Source: Pseudaquabacterium terrae
GTDB taxonomy: Bacteria; Pseudomonadota; Gammaproteobacteria; Burkholderiales; Burkholderiaceae_C
Reading direction: 5' to 3'
Length of the DNA stretch: 64,000 bases
NCBI RefSeq assembly: GCF_013266755.1
Contig: NZ_JABRWJ010000013.1
Coordinates: 111,561-175,560, forward strand
Shown here one piece after another: positions 45,332-55,500 of this stretch. Below the pieces are notes generated by a model that did not search any database, was not told the DNA's origin, and saw only the letters and a program-made list of their open reading frames with translations. The position numbers and the translations under genes are program-made. Within the stretch, counting starts at the first letter, position 1. Every line of letters starts with the position of its first letter.

Positions 45332-47914
45332 ATGACCACGGGCAAACGCGTAGAGCTGTATCGACGCCTTCCGGAGATCTACCGGATCAAGGACGAAGGC
45401 CTGCCCGAGCTCTACCTGCGCGACGGCGAGCGCGTGCCCGCGCACCAGTTGCGCAGCTATCTCGAGCCCGTGGAGGACATGTTCTCGGCCATCCACGAGA
45501 ACATCGAATCGCTGTACCACGATTTCTTCATCGAGACCTGCGATGACTGGGTGATCCCGTACATCGCCGACCTGCTGGGCACCAGCCATCTCTCCGGCGA
45601 CACCTGGACGCTGCGCGCCGACGTCGCCGACACCATCGCGCTGCGCCGTCGCAAGGGCACGCTCGGGGCCATCGAGCTGCTCTCGTTCATCCTCACGAAG
45701 TGGGGGGTGCACTGCGTCGAGCTCATGGAGAACATGGTGTGGAACCAGCACCTCAACCATCAGCGTCCGGACCGCGGCGGCGTGCCGCCCTACGGGCTGC
45801 CGAGGCTGCGCTCCGCGCCCGTGCGCGGTGGCACGGCAAACCTGCGCGATCCCTCGCTGCTGTCGCAGCTCGGCACGCCGTTCGACCCGTTCGCGCACGT
45901 GGCGGACGTGAAGCCCCACGAAGCCGGGCAGGTGCGCTACAACCTGCCGAACCTGGCGATCTACTTCTGGCGGCTCAAGGCTTGTCGGCTCAACGTCACG
46001 CGGCCGCATGCGCTCAAGGTGTCGCCGCCGTCGGGTGCACCCCGCGTGGTGCGCATCAACGTCGACCCGGTGCCGGTCAACAACCTTTCGATGCCCTATG
46101 TCGAACTCGACAACCTTCCGGCCGGCCGGCCGGGGACGCTGTTCAATACGAACCGGTTCGATCTCTTCAACCGGAGGCGCTCCGGGCCGGAGAAGCTGAA
46201 CCTCGCCGCCATTGCGCCGCGCATCACCTCCGCGGACCAGGTGCCGGCGCCGATCCCGGTGGAGCGCATCTCCGACGCGGACTTCGCCGCCGCGTACGAT
46301 GCATCCCTGGCCTCGCCGGTGCCGCAGCCGTTCGCCTCGTTCGCCGCCGCTTCCTTCACCGCGCCACATGAATATGTGTCGGTCGAAACCTATGACGAGC
46401 TGCGCGCGGACCTGAGCACGCTCGACATCTCGGACCAGGGCCTGCAGCTCCACCTGCCGAAATCCATCTTCCCCAACCAGGGCTGGCCGCACTCGGCGCT
46501 GCCGCGCAACTGGACCATCCGCGGAGAGAACCTGTGCGCCTGGGAGCGCGGGCTCCAGCCGCCGCTCGGCAATCGGGAGATCGCCATCGACCCCATGCGC
46601 GGGCGCATCTGCATCGGCGTGCTCGACGACGAGCTGGCGGATGCGCTGGTCGACCACCTGCTGATCTCGTTCGCGTATGGCGTGGTGGGCGAGGTCGGCG
46701 CGCATCCGATCTCCTATCCCGCGCTGCCCGCGGCATTCGACCACGACCGCACGCCTGGAGTGATCTACAAGACCGTCGACGTCCGGCAGGGGCCGTCGTT
46801 GCAGCACGCGCTGTGCGATGCGTTGCTCGCGGCGCGCCAGGCGGTGGCCGCGGATCGGAACGCGCTCGGGAAAGTGCCCATCGTCATCGAGATCACCGAC
46901 AGCCGCGTTCATGCGCTCGACATCGACGCGCTGCCGGCGGCGGACGTCGTCGACGAGCACGGCATCCGCAGCATCAAGCTGCACGCGCCGCTCATCATCC
47001 GCGCGGCCGACGAGCAGCGGCCCATCCTCGAGCTCGCGCGGCCGCTGGCGTTCCGCCCGGCAATGGTGGCCGGCACGTCCGCCCCGCAGCAGTTGCAGTT
47101 CGATGCCGTCATGGACGCATTGTTCGTGCGGCTCGAAGGGCTGTACGTCGCGCGCGGCCTCGATTTCGGCGCGACCCTGCCGCTGGTGGCGCGCGCCGCG
47201 CTCAACAAGCTCGAGATCCTCAACTGCACGCTCGACCCGGGCGGCTTCCGCCGTTTCAACAGTACGCGCGCGCCGCTGCTGCCGGCGTTCAAACTGCTCG
47301 AGCCCTACGGCTTCGCCGACGCCGACGAGGAGCGCGAGTTCAAGCAGGTGCCGGAGATCGACATCCAGCGCTCGATCTGCGGCGCGCTGATGGCCGACGA
47401 GGGCTACCGGTTGTGCATCGCGGATTCGATCGTCGAATCGATCCCGGTGGCGGCGACGGATTCGTTCGCGATCACGGGCGCCAGCGACCCGGTGAACGGC
47501 TACGCGGGCCGGACGTGCATCAAGAACGTGACGCTGCTCGGCCGCGCGCGCGTCGCGGGCATCGATGGCAGCGGAGTGATCTTCAGAGGCGCGCTGCAAG
47601 CCTTCGACCAGCAAACGGGTTGTCTGAAGTACTGCTGGTTCGCCGACGATGCGCGCAATCGCCTGCCACAGCACTTCGCCTGTGTCAGCGGTGCCGACGC
47701 GCGGCTGATCTTCACGAGCGAATACTTCGGTGACGCCGCGTATTGCCAGCTCTCGCTTGAATGCGATCGACGCATCCTCGAGCAGGGCGTCGGCGGCGAT
47801 CAGATGGGCGCATTCAATTTTCTCCTGGAAGCTCACAAGTGGCGCAATTTGAGAATTCGGTTTCGCGAGTTCATGCCAGTTGGAATCCGGCCGCTTTTGA
47901 TTCCGGCAACCTAG
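45332..47914 (+). CDS. Tail protein I-like baseplate protein (Afp12-like)
   Basis: An 860-residue protein. The N-terminal about 150 residues match the phage tail protein I/eCIS baseplate family (YRRLPEIYRIKDEG; LEPVEDMFSAIHENIESLYHDFFIETCDDWVIPYIADLLG; DTIALRRRKGTLGAIELLSFIL). The remaining about 700 residues are beta-rich without a recognised domain. They include strand-turn repeats ending near residue 840 (FTSEYFGDAAYCQLSLECDRRI), reminiscent of right-handed beta-helix proteins. It may join the wedges to the fibre encoded next, 10 bases downstream. Confidence 0.8.
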   Translation: MTTGKRVELYRRLPEIYRIKDEGLPELYLRDGERVPAHQLRSYLEPVEDMFSAIHENIESLYHDFFIETCDDWVIPYIADLLGTSHLSGDTWTLRADVADTIALRRRKGTLGAIELLSFILTKWGVHCVELMENMVWNQHLNHQRPDRGGVPPYGLPRLRSAPVRGGTANLRDPSLLSQLGTPFDPFAHVADVKPHEAGQVRYNLPNLAIYFWRLKACRLNVTRPHALKVSPPSGAPRVVRINVDPVPVNNLSMPYVELDNLPAGRPGTLFNTNRFDLFNRRRSGPEKLNLAAIAPRITSADQVPAPIPVERISDADFAAAYDASLASPVPQPFASFAAASFTAPHEYVSVETYDELRADLSTLDISDQGLQLHLPKSIFPNQGWPHSALPRNWTIRGENLCAWERGLQPPLGNREIAIDPMRGRICIGVLDDELADALVDHLLISFAYGVVGEVGAHPISYPALPAAFDHDRTPGVIYKTVDVRQGPSLQHALCDALLAARQAVAADRNALGKVPIVIEITDSRVHALDIDALPAADVVDEHGIRSIKLHAPLIIRAADEQRPILELARPLAFRPAMVAGTSAPQQLQFDAVMDALFVRLEGLYVARGLDFGATLPLVARAALNKLEILNCTLDPGGFRRFNSTRAPLLPAFKLLEPYGFADADEEREFKQVPEIDIQRSICGALMADEGYRLCIADSIVESIPVAATDSFAITGASDPVNGYAGRTCIKNVTLLGRARVAGIDGSGVIFRGALQAFDQQTGCLKYCWFADDARNRLPQHFACVSGADARLIFTSEYFGDAAYCQLSLECDRRILEQGVGGDQMGAFNFLLEAHKWRNLRIRFREFMPVGIRPLLIPAT

Positions 47915-47924
47915 GACGGATTGT

Positions 47925-50900
47925 ATGAAGGGCGATTTCTCCAGCTGGAACAAGGACCGGTCCCAGAACTTCCGGGGGACGCTGCATCAGCAAGGCAGGG
48001 TCTTGCTCGATCGCGACTGGAATGCACAAACCGAGATCATCGGCGAGTGGCAGGAAACCGCGGGGCGCGATGCCTTCGGCGCTGGCGTCGCCGCCGTGCC
48101 GGCGGAAGTGCCGCTGGGCTTCAAGGTGACCGAAGCCCGGATCGACGCCGGCGTCGTCAAAGTCTCCGCGAACAAGGGCCGCGTGTGGGCCGATGGCCTG
48201 CTGGTCGAGGCACCGCGCGATCTCTCGCGACGTGTCGCGGCGTATCTCAACCTGCCTGCGGGCTCGGTGCCCGACACCGCCGCGGCTCCGAACGACGCGG
48301 TGATCCTGGAAACCTGGCTCGAGGCACTGAGTCCGTTCCAGGCGCCATCGTTGCTCATCGAGCCCGCGCTAGGCGGCGTCGACACCACAGAGCGCGTGCA
48401 GACCGCGTACCGCTTCCGGCTCTTCCGCATGGCGGACGGCGAAACCTGCGACTCCATCGCGCCACAGCTGCGCGACGATTTCTCGACCAAGGGAAAGCTC
48501 ACCGTCAAGCTCAACCCCACCGTCGTGGTGACCGGCGACTGCCCGGTGGTCGAGAGCGGCGGCTACACCGGCTTCGAGCATCGCCTGTATCGCGTTGAAA
48601 TCGCCGAGACGAGCCGGACCGGAAACTTCTTCAAGTGGTCGCAGTTCAATGGCGGCCTCGTGGGTACGGGCGACTTCGACGCCGTCAGCCGCCGGGTAAC
48701 CCTCCACGGCAACCTGAATGCGATCGTGCACGCGGGGCTCAACGAGTTCTATCTCGAAGCGCTCGACTTCGATGAGGCCTACGGCTTCTGGCGCGTGGTC
48801 TACGGCGCCATGGCAACGCTCGGCGCGGATAACATGCTCACGCTGCCGCCCGTCGCGGACGCGCGGGAATACCTCGGTTCGATGCCGCCCGCTCCCGCGA
48901 AGGGCAAGCGTTTCTTCCGGCTGTGGAACGGCATCGAAGCCATCGCCGACTACATCGCCGCCGACCGGGATCTGCCCGACCTCGTGGGCATCCGGCTGCG
49001 CTTCGACACGGACGCGAGCGGCAGGCACACGCCGTCCGACTTCTGGACCTTCGAAGTGCGTGCCGGCGAAATCGGCAACGCTGCCGTGCTCATCGGCGAT
49101 CCGGTGACGTTCGCGGGCGCGCCGCCGCAGGGAATCTTCTATCACCGCGTCCCGCTGGCGGAGCTCGAGTGGACCGGCACCAGCATCACGGGCGATGCCA
49201 TCCACGATTGCCGCAGCGTCTTCCAGCCACTGACCCGGCTCAAGAACTGCTGCACCTACCGCGTTGGCGATGGCACCCGCAGCCACGGGGACTTCAGCAG
49301 CATCCAGGATGCCATCGATGCGCTGCCCGCGGAAGGCGGCCAGGTGTGCGTGCTGCCGGGCCTATATAGAGAGAGCGTCCACATCCACGAGCGCGTCAAT
49401 GTGGTGGTGCACGGCTGCGGGCCGCGCACGCGCGTTAGCGCCCGCGTGACCACCGATGCGGCCGCGGCGATGCCTGCGTTCCTGGTCGAGGACTCGACCG
49501 GCATCGCCATCGAGGGCATGGCGATCGAAGCCGGGCCGCGCAGCGCGCTGCAGATCGACAACTCGCGCTTCGTCACGTTGCGTGGCTGTCTCGTGCAGAT
49601 GCGCGACGTGGCCTCGCTGTGGCAGGCCATCTTCAGCCGCGGCGACGATGTGAACATCGAAGACAACACGGTCGAGATCGTGGCGGCGGAAGGCGGCGCA
49701 CCGGCCGCCACCATTCCGCCGCCGGTTGGCGATGCACTCGCGCCCAACGGCGTACGCACTCCGTCGGCCGCGTCGCGGCTCGCAGTGATCACGCGCGGCG
49801 GCATCCAGGTGGCCGGCGGTTCCGATCGCGTGCGCATCTTCAACAACCGCATCCGCGGCGGCACCTGGAATGGCATCACGCTAGGAAGCCTCGAACAGCC
49901 CGACGTAGAAGACAGTGGAACTCCGGATCTTCCCGAATCGGAAGACGACTGCGCGCAGTGCAGGCCCGTCGACCTGACCGCGCCGCCCCCGCCCGCGACG
50001 GCCGACGCGCCGTCGGCCCACTTCACCTCCGCGGGCGATCTGTACGACATCGAAATCGGCGGCAACCACATCACGGACATGGGCATCAACGGCATCGGTG
50101 TCGTGCGCTTCTTCAACCTCGCAGACGGCGGCGAGATGATCGGCGTGCACGGCCTGCACATCACCGACAACATCATCACGCGCTGCATGCGGCTCACGCT
50201 GGGTGACGTGGAGAAGTCCATGGAGCGGCTGATTGGCTATGGCGGCATCGCGCTCGCCAAGGTCGGCGACCTGCGCATCCTGCGCAACCAGATCATGGGC
50301 AACGGCGCGAGCGACCGGGCGCCCATCTGCGGCGTGTTCGCGATCATCGTCCAGGGACTGCAACTCGACGACAACCGCATCTTCGACAACGGCCACGCGC
50401 GCGACGGCGCGGACGGCGCGCTGCGGCCCGGCGTGCGCGGCGGCGTGCACGTGTGGCTCGTGCTGCCGACCATCGAGCAGGCGGCGGGTGGCAAGTACCA
50501 GTCGTCGTTCGTGAGCCGCGAGTCCGCGCGCAACGGCCTCACTACCTGCGAGGTGCGCGACAACATGATCGTCGCGCCGCTCGGGCGCGCGTTGACGTTC
50601 TTCGCGCTGGGGCCGGTGGTGGTCGCACGCAACCGGCTGGTGACCCAGGGCACCACGGGCAGGGGAATGGATCTCGCCGCGGCCACCGTGCTCATCGGCG
50701 ATCTGGGCATCAGCAACGAATGGACCTGGGGCCTGCTGGCGATGCTGCTGTGGACGCGGTTCGGCACGTACAAGCCGATAGACAGTTTCAACACCTGCGC
50801 CTACGCGAAAGCGTTCGGCCTGATCCGGTCGCTGAAGCCGCCGGCGCTCTGGCCGCCGATCAGCGCCTTGTGGGCCACCGGCAAACTACTGCTGACGGAG

Positions 50901-51269
50901 AACCAGATCACGCTCGACGTGGCAGAGGAGAATCGGCCACTCGGTATTGCGCTGACGTCGGTGTTCGTGTTGTCGCTGGACGACGTCGGCATGGCCGACA
51001 ACCAACTCGAGGTCAGCTCGACGAATTTTTTCGTCGCGGCCGATGCGCTCGTGCTCGGCGGCAGCCTGCGCGTCGCCGACAACCGCTTTTCCGAGACCTG
51101 GTACCGCACGTACTTCTCGGCGTTCACGTGGGGCGGCATGAACACGACGACGGACAACCAGTCCACGCATTGCATCCGCGCGGCGGCGCTGTTGCCGCGC
51201 ATGCTGATCAATCGCGACAACCTCGCGTTGATCGAAGTCTTCTGCCCGAATGAATGCGGACAAGGGTGA
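47925..51269 (+). CDS. DUF6519 + right-handed beta-helix fibre/tailspike-like protein
   Basis: An 1114-residue protein. The N-terminal about 430 residues fit the DUF6519 domain (KGDFSSWNKDRSQNFRGTLHQQGRVLLDRDWNAQTEI; YTGFEHRLYRVEI; NFFKWSQFNGG), seen in eCIS and phage-tail-like loci. From about residue 450 on there are PbH1-type parallel beta-helix repeats: 'FSSIQDAIDALPAEGGQVCVLPGLYRESVHI', 'VRIFNNRIRGGTWNGITL', 'YDIEIGGNHITDMGINGIGV'. Such beta-helices are typical of tailspikes that bind or cleave surface glycans. No catalytic residue can be named. It is the best candidate for a target-recognition protein in the operon. Confidence 0.82.
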   Translation: MKGDFSSWNKDRSQNFRGTLHQQGRVLLDRDWNAQTEIIGEWQETAGRDAFGAGVAAVPAEVPLGFKVTEARIDAGVVKVSANKGRVWADGLLVEAPRDLSRRVAAYLNLPAGSVPDTAAAPNDAVILETWLEALSPFQAPSLLIEPALGGVDTTERVQTAYRFRLFRMADGETCDSIAPQLRDDFSTKGKLTVKLNPTVVVTGDCPVVESGGYTGFEHRLYRVEIAETSRTGNFFKWSQFNGGLVGTGDFDAVSRRVTLHGNLNAIVHAGLNEFYLEALDFDEAYGFWRVVYGAMATLGADNMLTLPPVADAREYLGSMPPAPAKGKRFFRLWNGIEAIADYIAADRDLPDLVGIRLRFDTDASGRHTPSDFWTFEVRAGEIGNAAVLIGDPVTFAGAPPQGIFYHRVPLAELEWTGTSITGDAIHDCRSVFQPLTRLKNCCTYRVGDGTRSHGDFSSIQDAIDALPAEGGQVCVLPGLYRESVHIHERVNVVVHGCGPRTRVSARVTTDAAAAMPAFLVEDSTGIAIEGMAIEAGPRSALQIDNSRFVTLRGCLVQMRDVASLWQAIFSRGDDVNIEDNTVEIVAAEGGAPAATIPPPVGDALAPNGVRTPSAASRLAVITRGGIQVAGGSDRVRIFNNRIRGGTWNGITLGSLEQPDVEDSGTPDLPESEDDCAQCRPVDLTAPPPPATADAPSAHFTSAGDLYDIEIGGNHITDMGINGIGVVRFFNLADGGEMIGVHGLHITDNIITRCMRLTLGDVEKSMERLIGYGGIALAKVGDLRILRNQIMGNGASDRAPICGVFAIIVQGLQLDDNRIFDNGHARDGADGALRPGVRGGVHVWLVLPTIEQAAGGKYQSSFVSRESARNGLTTCEVRDNMIVAPLGRALTFFALGPVVVARNRLVTQGTTGRGMDLAAATVLIGDLGISNEWTWGLLAMLLWTRFGTYKPIDSFNTCAYAKAFGLIRSLKPPALWPPISALWATGKLLLTENQITLDVAEENRPLGIALTSVFVLSLDDVGMADNQLEVSSTNFFVAADALVLGGSLRVADNRFSETWYRTYFSAFTWGGMNTTTDNQSTHCIRAAALLPRMLINRDNLALIEVFCPNECGQG

Positions 51270-51274
51270 GCACC

Positions 51275-52237
51275 ATGCCTGAACAGAAAAACACCGGCTT
51301 TTCCTACAACATCCCGGACGGCTTCTCGGCCGATGCGATGCGCGACGAAATGCTGAAGGGGAAGGCTGACGCGGCCCTGCTCGAGCTGATGGGCGAGGCG
51401 CTCGACCTGTACTCGTTCATGGGCACGCTGCCCGACGCGCTCATCGCTTCGCAGAAGCGCGAGGCGAAGCGGCTGGCGAAGTTCTCCGGAGAGAAGAGCC
51501 CGCGCATCGAAGCGCTGAAGGCATCGATGGAGCAGGCTGCGCAGCTCGATACGACCGTGCGCTGGGGAAGGGCGCGCTTCGACCGCGCGGTGGCTTCGGC
51601 CATCGAGCCCAACGAAGTGTTCCACGGCTTCGTATCCGGCGCCGGCCTGCAGATGCAGAAGGGCTACACGGTTCGCCTCATGGGCGCGGACGGCAAGCCG
51701 CGGCAGTCGGCGTTTACCGAGGCCGACGGCTACTTCACGATGACGCTGAAGGCGCGCGACAAAACCAGCGCGTATCGCACGAACGATGAAACCCGGACTG
51801 TGCTGCTCGGCGAACTATTCAAGGTCTTCGGCATGCGCGGCTCATCCGCGACCGCGTCCTCCAAGGCCGGGGCGGCAACCGCGGTGAACGACGCGCCCCA
51901 GGACACGGCCGCCACGGAGAAGGACCTGGCCAGCGTCGAGATACTCGACCCGAATGGCCGAGTGGTTCAGCAGGATCCGATTCCCGTCGACGTCAATGGT
52001 GGCACCGTCTATCGCGAGTACCTCGTCGGCAGCAAGCCGGGCGACGTCGTGACGAAGCGGTACGTCGGCAACACCGCGTCGCGCGAGATTCACGATACGC
52101 AGAACCTGAAGAAGCAGTGCAACTTCGACGCCATCCGCCCGAACCACAAGGTAGAGTTCGACAGCACCACGGCCGCCGAGAAGGCGGGCTACGACTATTG
52201 CGCGCATTGCTTCGACCGGAAGATGTCGAAGCGGTGA
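51275..52237 (+). CDS. Putative cargo/accessory protein with Ada-zinc-like C-terminus
   Basis: A 320-residue protein. ATG at 51275 is favoured because AGGGTGAG precedes it; an in-frame ATG at 51254 lies inside the fibre gene. Residues 1-100 are helical; about 115-165 look like a carboxypeptidase-regulatory/Ig-like fold (VSGAGLQMQKGYTVRLMGADGKPRQSAFTEADGYFTMTLKA). The C-terminus (YVGNTASREIHDTQNLKKQC… TAAEKAGYDYCAHCF) resembles the metal-binding module related to Ada N-terminal zinc domains, with His and Cys ligands. Function is unknown. Position between the fibre and the DUF4157 protein suggests cargo, adaptor or chaperone. Confidence 0.7.
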   Translation: MPEQKNTGFSYNIPDGFSADAMRDEMLKGKADAALLELMGEALDLYSFMGTLPDALIASQKREAKRLAKFSGEKSPRIEALKASMEQAAQLDTTVRWGRARFDRAVASAIEPNEVFHGFVSGAGLQMQKGYTVRLMGADGKPRQSAFTEADGYFTMTLKARDKTSAYRTNDETRTVLLGELFKVFGMRGSSATASSKAGAATAVNDAPQDTAATEKDLASVEILDPNGRVVQQDPIPVDVNGGTVYREYLVGSKPGDVVTKRYVGNTASREIHDTQNLKKQCNFDAIRPNHKVEFDSTTAAEKAGYDYCAHCFDRKMSKR

Positions 52238-52249
52238 TGGCCCGCTGCG

Positions 52250-52552
52250 ATGAAAACCTTCGCGCAGGAGAAATCCACGGACTCGCGAGCCCGGCAGGGC
52301 TCCACGCACTCTCTTGCGTTCGATGTCTCGCGGCCGGCAATCGGGCTGGCCGGCGCTCCCGCCACGTTCCTTTGCGTGCCGAACGAGAAGGGCATGACCG
52401 AGGCGCTGAGGGCTGACGGCGACTGCCGGCCGCCAGAGCCAGTCGCATCCGTGGAGGTGCCGCCGGCACCTCGAGTGCCTCAAGCGTCTCGCCCCCCGGC
52501 GACCACGGCAAATCCAGCGAAGCAGGCGGCCAAGCCGAGGAAGGCGAAGTGA
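52250..52552 (+). CDS. Small Pro/Ala-rich hypothetical protein
   Basis: A 100-residue protein located between two operon genes, 12 bases after the previous stop and overlapping the next GTG start (GTGA). The N-terminal half is ordered-looking (HSLAFDVSRPAIGLAGAPATFLCVPNEKGM). The C-terminal half is a Pro/Ala/Lys-rich tail (PPEPVASVEVPPAPRVPQAS). No family is recognised. Small genes next to DUF4157 effectors can be chaperones or immunity factors; this is only positional inference. Confidence 0.55.
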   Translation: MKTFAQEKSTDSRARQGSTHSLAFDVSRPAIGLAGAPATFLCVPNEKGMTEALRADGDCRPPEPVASVEVPPAPRVPQASRPPATTANPAKQAAKPRKAK

Positions 52553-55500
52553 AGGCATTCGCGACGAAAACACCGGCGCCTGGACACTCGCCGGACCATG
52601 CTGCCAGGCGGCACGAGGGTTCCCCCGCCGAGGTCTTCCGCACGGCGGCCCCTGCGGCCGTCCGTGCCCGAACGTCGTGCGCATGTGGGGGCGGCTGCCC
52701 TCGCTGCGCAAGCGCGCTTGTCGTCGGCCCGCTCCGCGATCCGTTCGAACAGGAAGCCGAGCGAGTCGCCGGCGAAGCCGCGGCCGGTCCTGTCAGCACA
52801 CCAATCAGCCGGATCGGTAAGCACGTGCAGCGCGCCGACGTTACCGGAGGCGGCTCCACCGGAGCAGCGCCGTCGAGTGTCGGCGGCGTCCTTGCGGGAA
52901 ACGGCACGCCGATGCCCGCGTCGGTGCAATACGAGATGTCGGGGCGGTTTGGGCGCGATCTCTCGAACGTCCGCGTCCACACCGGGCCGCAGGCCGAGCT
53001 GTCTGCCCGCGATGTGTCGGCAAAAGCGTACACGGTCGGCCACCACATCGTATTCGGCGCCGGACACTACGCGCCCGACTCAGCTCGCGGCAAACAGCTG
53101 CTCGCGCACGAGCTGGCCCATGTGGTGCAGCAGTCCGGTGGCGGCGCCTACCTGGCACGGTCGGTCGATGACTGGCTCACCGGCTCCGTCAACGTGGGTG
53201 CGATGAGCTACACCCAGCTTCTAGGCGAGGTCGACGAACTTGCTCAGTACCTCGAGCGACAGACCGAGTCGTCGCCCGATACCACCCGGATTGAAGAGGC
53301 GTTGCGGGCTCTGCGCGCCGAGGTGAACCGGCGGGACACCGCCGCCGAGGGCCCTCGGGCGCGCGGGCGAGGCGGCCGACGCGCCGCCACGCGGGCGAGC
53401 GACTCGCCGCTGCCGGCGCGCTATCCGCGCGTGCTCACCGAGATGACGAGCGTGGCCTACGCCGACCCGGCGGAGATGCGCGCCGAGTACGACCTGATCA
53501 TGCAGTGGCTGGCGCGAAGCGAGATCAGCGCGAATGAGCGGCGCATCCTCACTGCCGAGCGGGACAGCCTCTCGCCGCAGCTCCGAGCGGACCGCGGACT
53601 CGTCGCCGCCGAGAGCCGCGCGGCGCGGCTCCGGATGGCGCTGTCGCCTGTCGCAGACGACGACGCGCGCACGCTCGAGACGCTCGCCCGCACGATCCAG
53701 GGGATCGTCGCGGAGCCGGGAAGCGACATCCGCTACATCTATCAGGGGCACGAACGCATCGGGATTTCGGCCGCACAAGCCGAGCAGTTGCGCCGCAACC
53801 TCCGGACTGAGCTCGAGCGCGCCGCCCGTTCCATCGATTCGCGCGCTTCTTACTACTGGGATCGCTACAACTCCCAGCTCGCCATCAACAGAGACTCGCC
53901 GATCATCGCCAGCATTTCCGGCTGGCGGGTCGAGGATCCCGGGGACGAACTCAGGGGGCGCTACTTCTGGGTCTACCAGCGTATTCGCACGATCCAGGAG
54001 CACCTCGCGGCCGATCGCCTCGTCGAGGCAGCGGCCCTCCTGCCGCGCGTCGAGTTCGTCGGTCAGGAGATGCGCCGGCTTTCGCGGGCGTTCTACGAGG
54101 GCTACATCGAGGGTGCCGAGACGGCGGTGGCCGTCCTGGAGTTCACGCGCGATGCGTCGTTCGCCATCGCGGGCAGCGTCGCGGCGATCGTGGCCGCCCC
54201 GATAGTGGCCGGGGTCGTGGCCGGAACGGGGGCGACCGGTGTGCTCGCGGCGGGGCTGACGACGGTCGGCACCGGCCTCGTCGTCGGCACCGGCACGGCC
54301 GTGGTCCGCGGCGGCTCGGCCGCCACGGGAACGGCAATGGCGGGTGGATCATGGAACGAGGTGAGCTCGGCGTTCCGTGGTGAGGCGATCCGCGGCTTCC
54401 GCGAGGGGTTCATCAACGGCGGCGCCGGCGCCGCGGCGCGGCTGCTCGGCCCGGCGTTGGGTGTGGGCACGTCGCTTGGCGCGCAGGCGTTGCGACGGGT
54501 TGCGGCCGAGGCCATCGTCAATGGCACCGCTGCGATGGTCGATGTCCTGTGGCAGGGCGGGTCGCTCGATGCAGCCGTCGAGGCGGGCGCAAGAGCCGCC
54601 GTGCTCTCTGTACCAGGCGCGCTGCTCGGTGGATCGAACAACCCCATCGTCCGCAATCTCGTGGCGCCGCTCACGGCTGGCGGGATGGCGTACATCGGCG
54701 CACGAGCTTCGGGTGCTTCGCCTGGAGATGCGATGCAGGCGGCGGCAGTGGCAGTCACCACCAACATCTTGATGACACGCAGCTCCCACGACGCGCGTTC
54801 TGAGGCCGCGCTGTTCGACAGGGGCCGCGCGATGGGAGGGCGCATGCGCGAAACGGCCGCGAACGCCACGCGGCGAGTGGCGTTGTACGGCGCAGCCACG
54901 ATGATCGGCGTATCCGACGCCGTGCCCCCGGTTCGATCGAGCCATGGTGGCACCTCCACCGTGCTCGACACCGACATGTCGCCGACGGCGGTCATCAGCT
55001 CCACGGCGCCGACATCCACGGCGGACGTCGAGACGTTTCCGGTAACGTCGACTGTCGCAGCCGACGACACAGCCCCGGCGCCAATCTTGACGGCGACGGC
55101 TGCGGACGGAACGACGTCGACGACGAGCACGACCACGCCGACGCCGACGCCGGGGGAGGCGAGCCCGACGACCTTATCGAGCCCAACGGGGGCCGATACG
55201 GCTCCGGCGACCAGTTCGAGCGCCGCGACCTCGCCAGCGGTCGCATCGACGGCGGCATCGGCGGCAGTCAGCAGCGCAACTCCCGCTGACGCGGGCCCTG
55301 CCGCGACAGCGCCAGGGCCCAGCGCGGCGACGCCGTCACCCCTGGCACCGATCGCCGGCGCGCAGGACATTACCGTGAGCACTGCGACTCCAGGACCTGT
55401 CGACACTCACGACATGGGAAGTCAGCTAAGCGCAGAGCTTGGCCTACCAGCCGTGCAACCGGCAACAGGAACGATAGCTGCCCGCACCGCTGCGGCATCT

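Noticed and set aside
45311..47953. Long open frame on the minus strand opposite the tail protein I-like gene (similar ones at 33078-35294, 3353-5872 and 15565-18024)
   Set aside because: They mirror confident genes in a very GC-rich genome, are rich in Arg/Ala/His/Val, lack any motif and have no ribosome sites. They are by-products of codon bias.
49358..49376. TATATAGAGAGAG motif as a promoter or repeat inside the fibre gene
   Set aside because: It lies within a well-supported beta-helix coding region (encoding GLYRES), and no gene starts after it.
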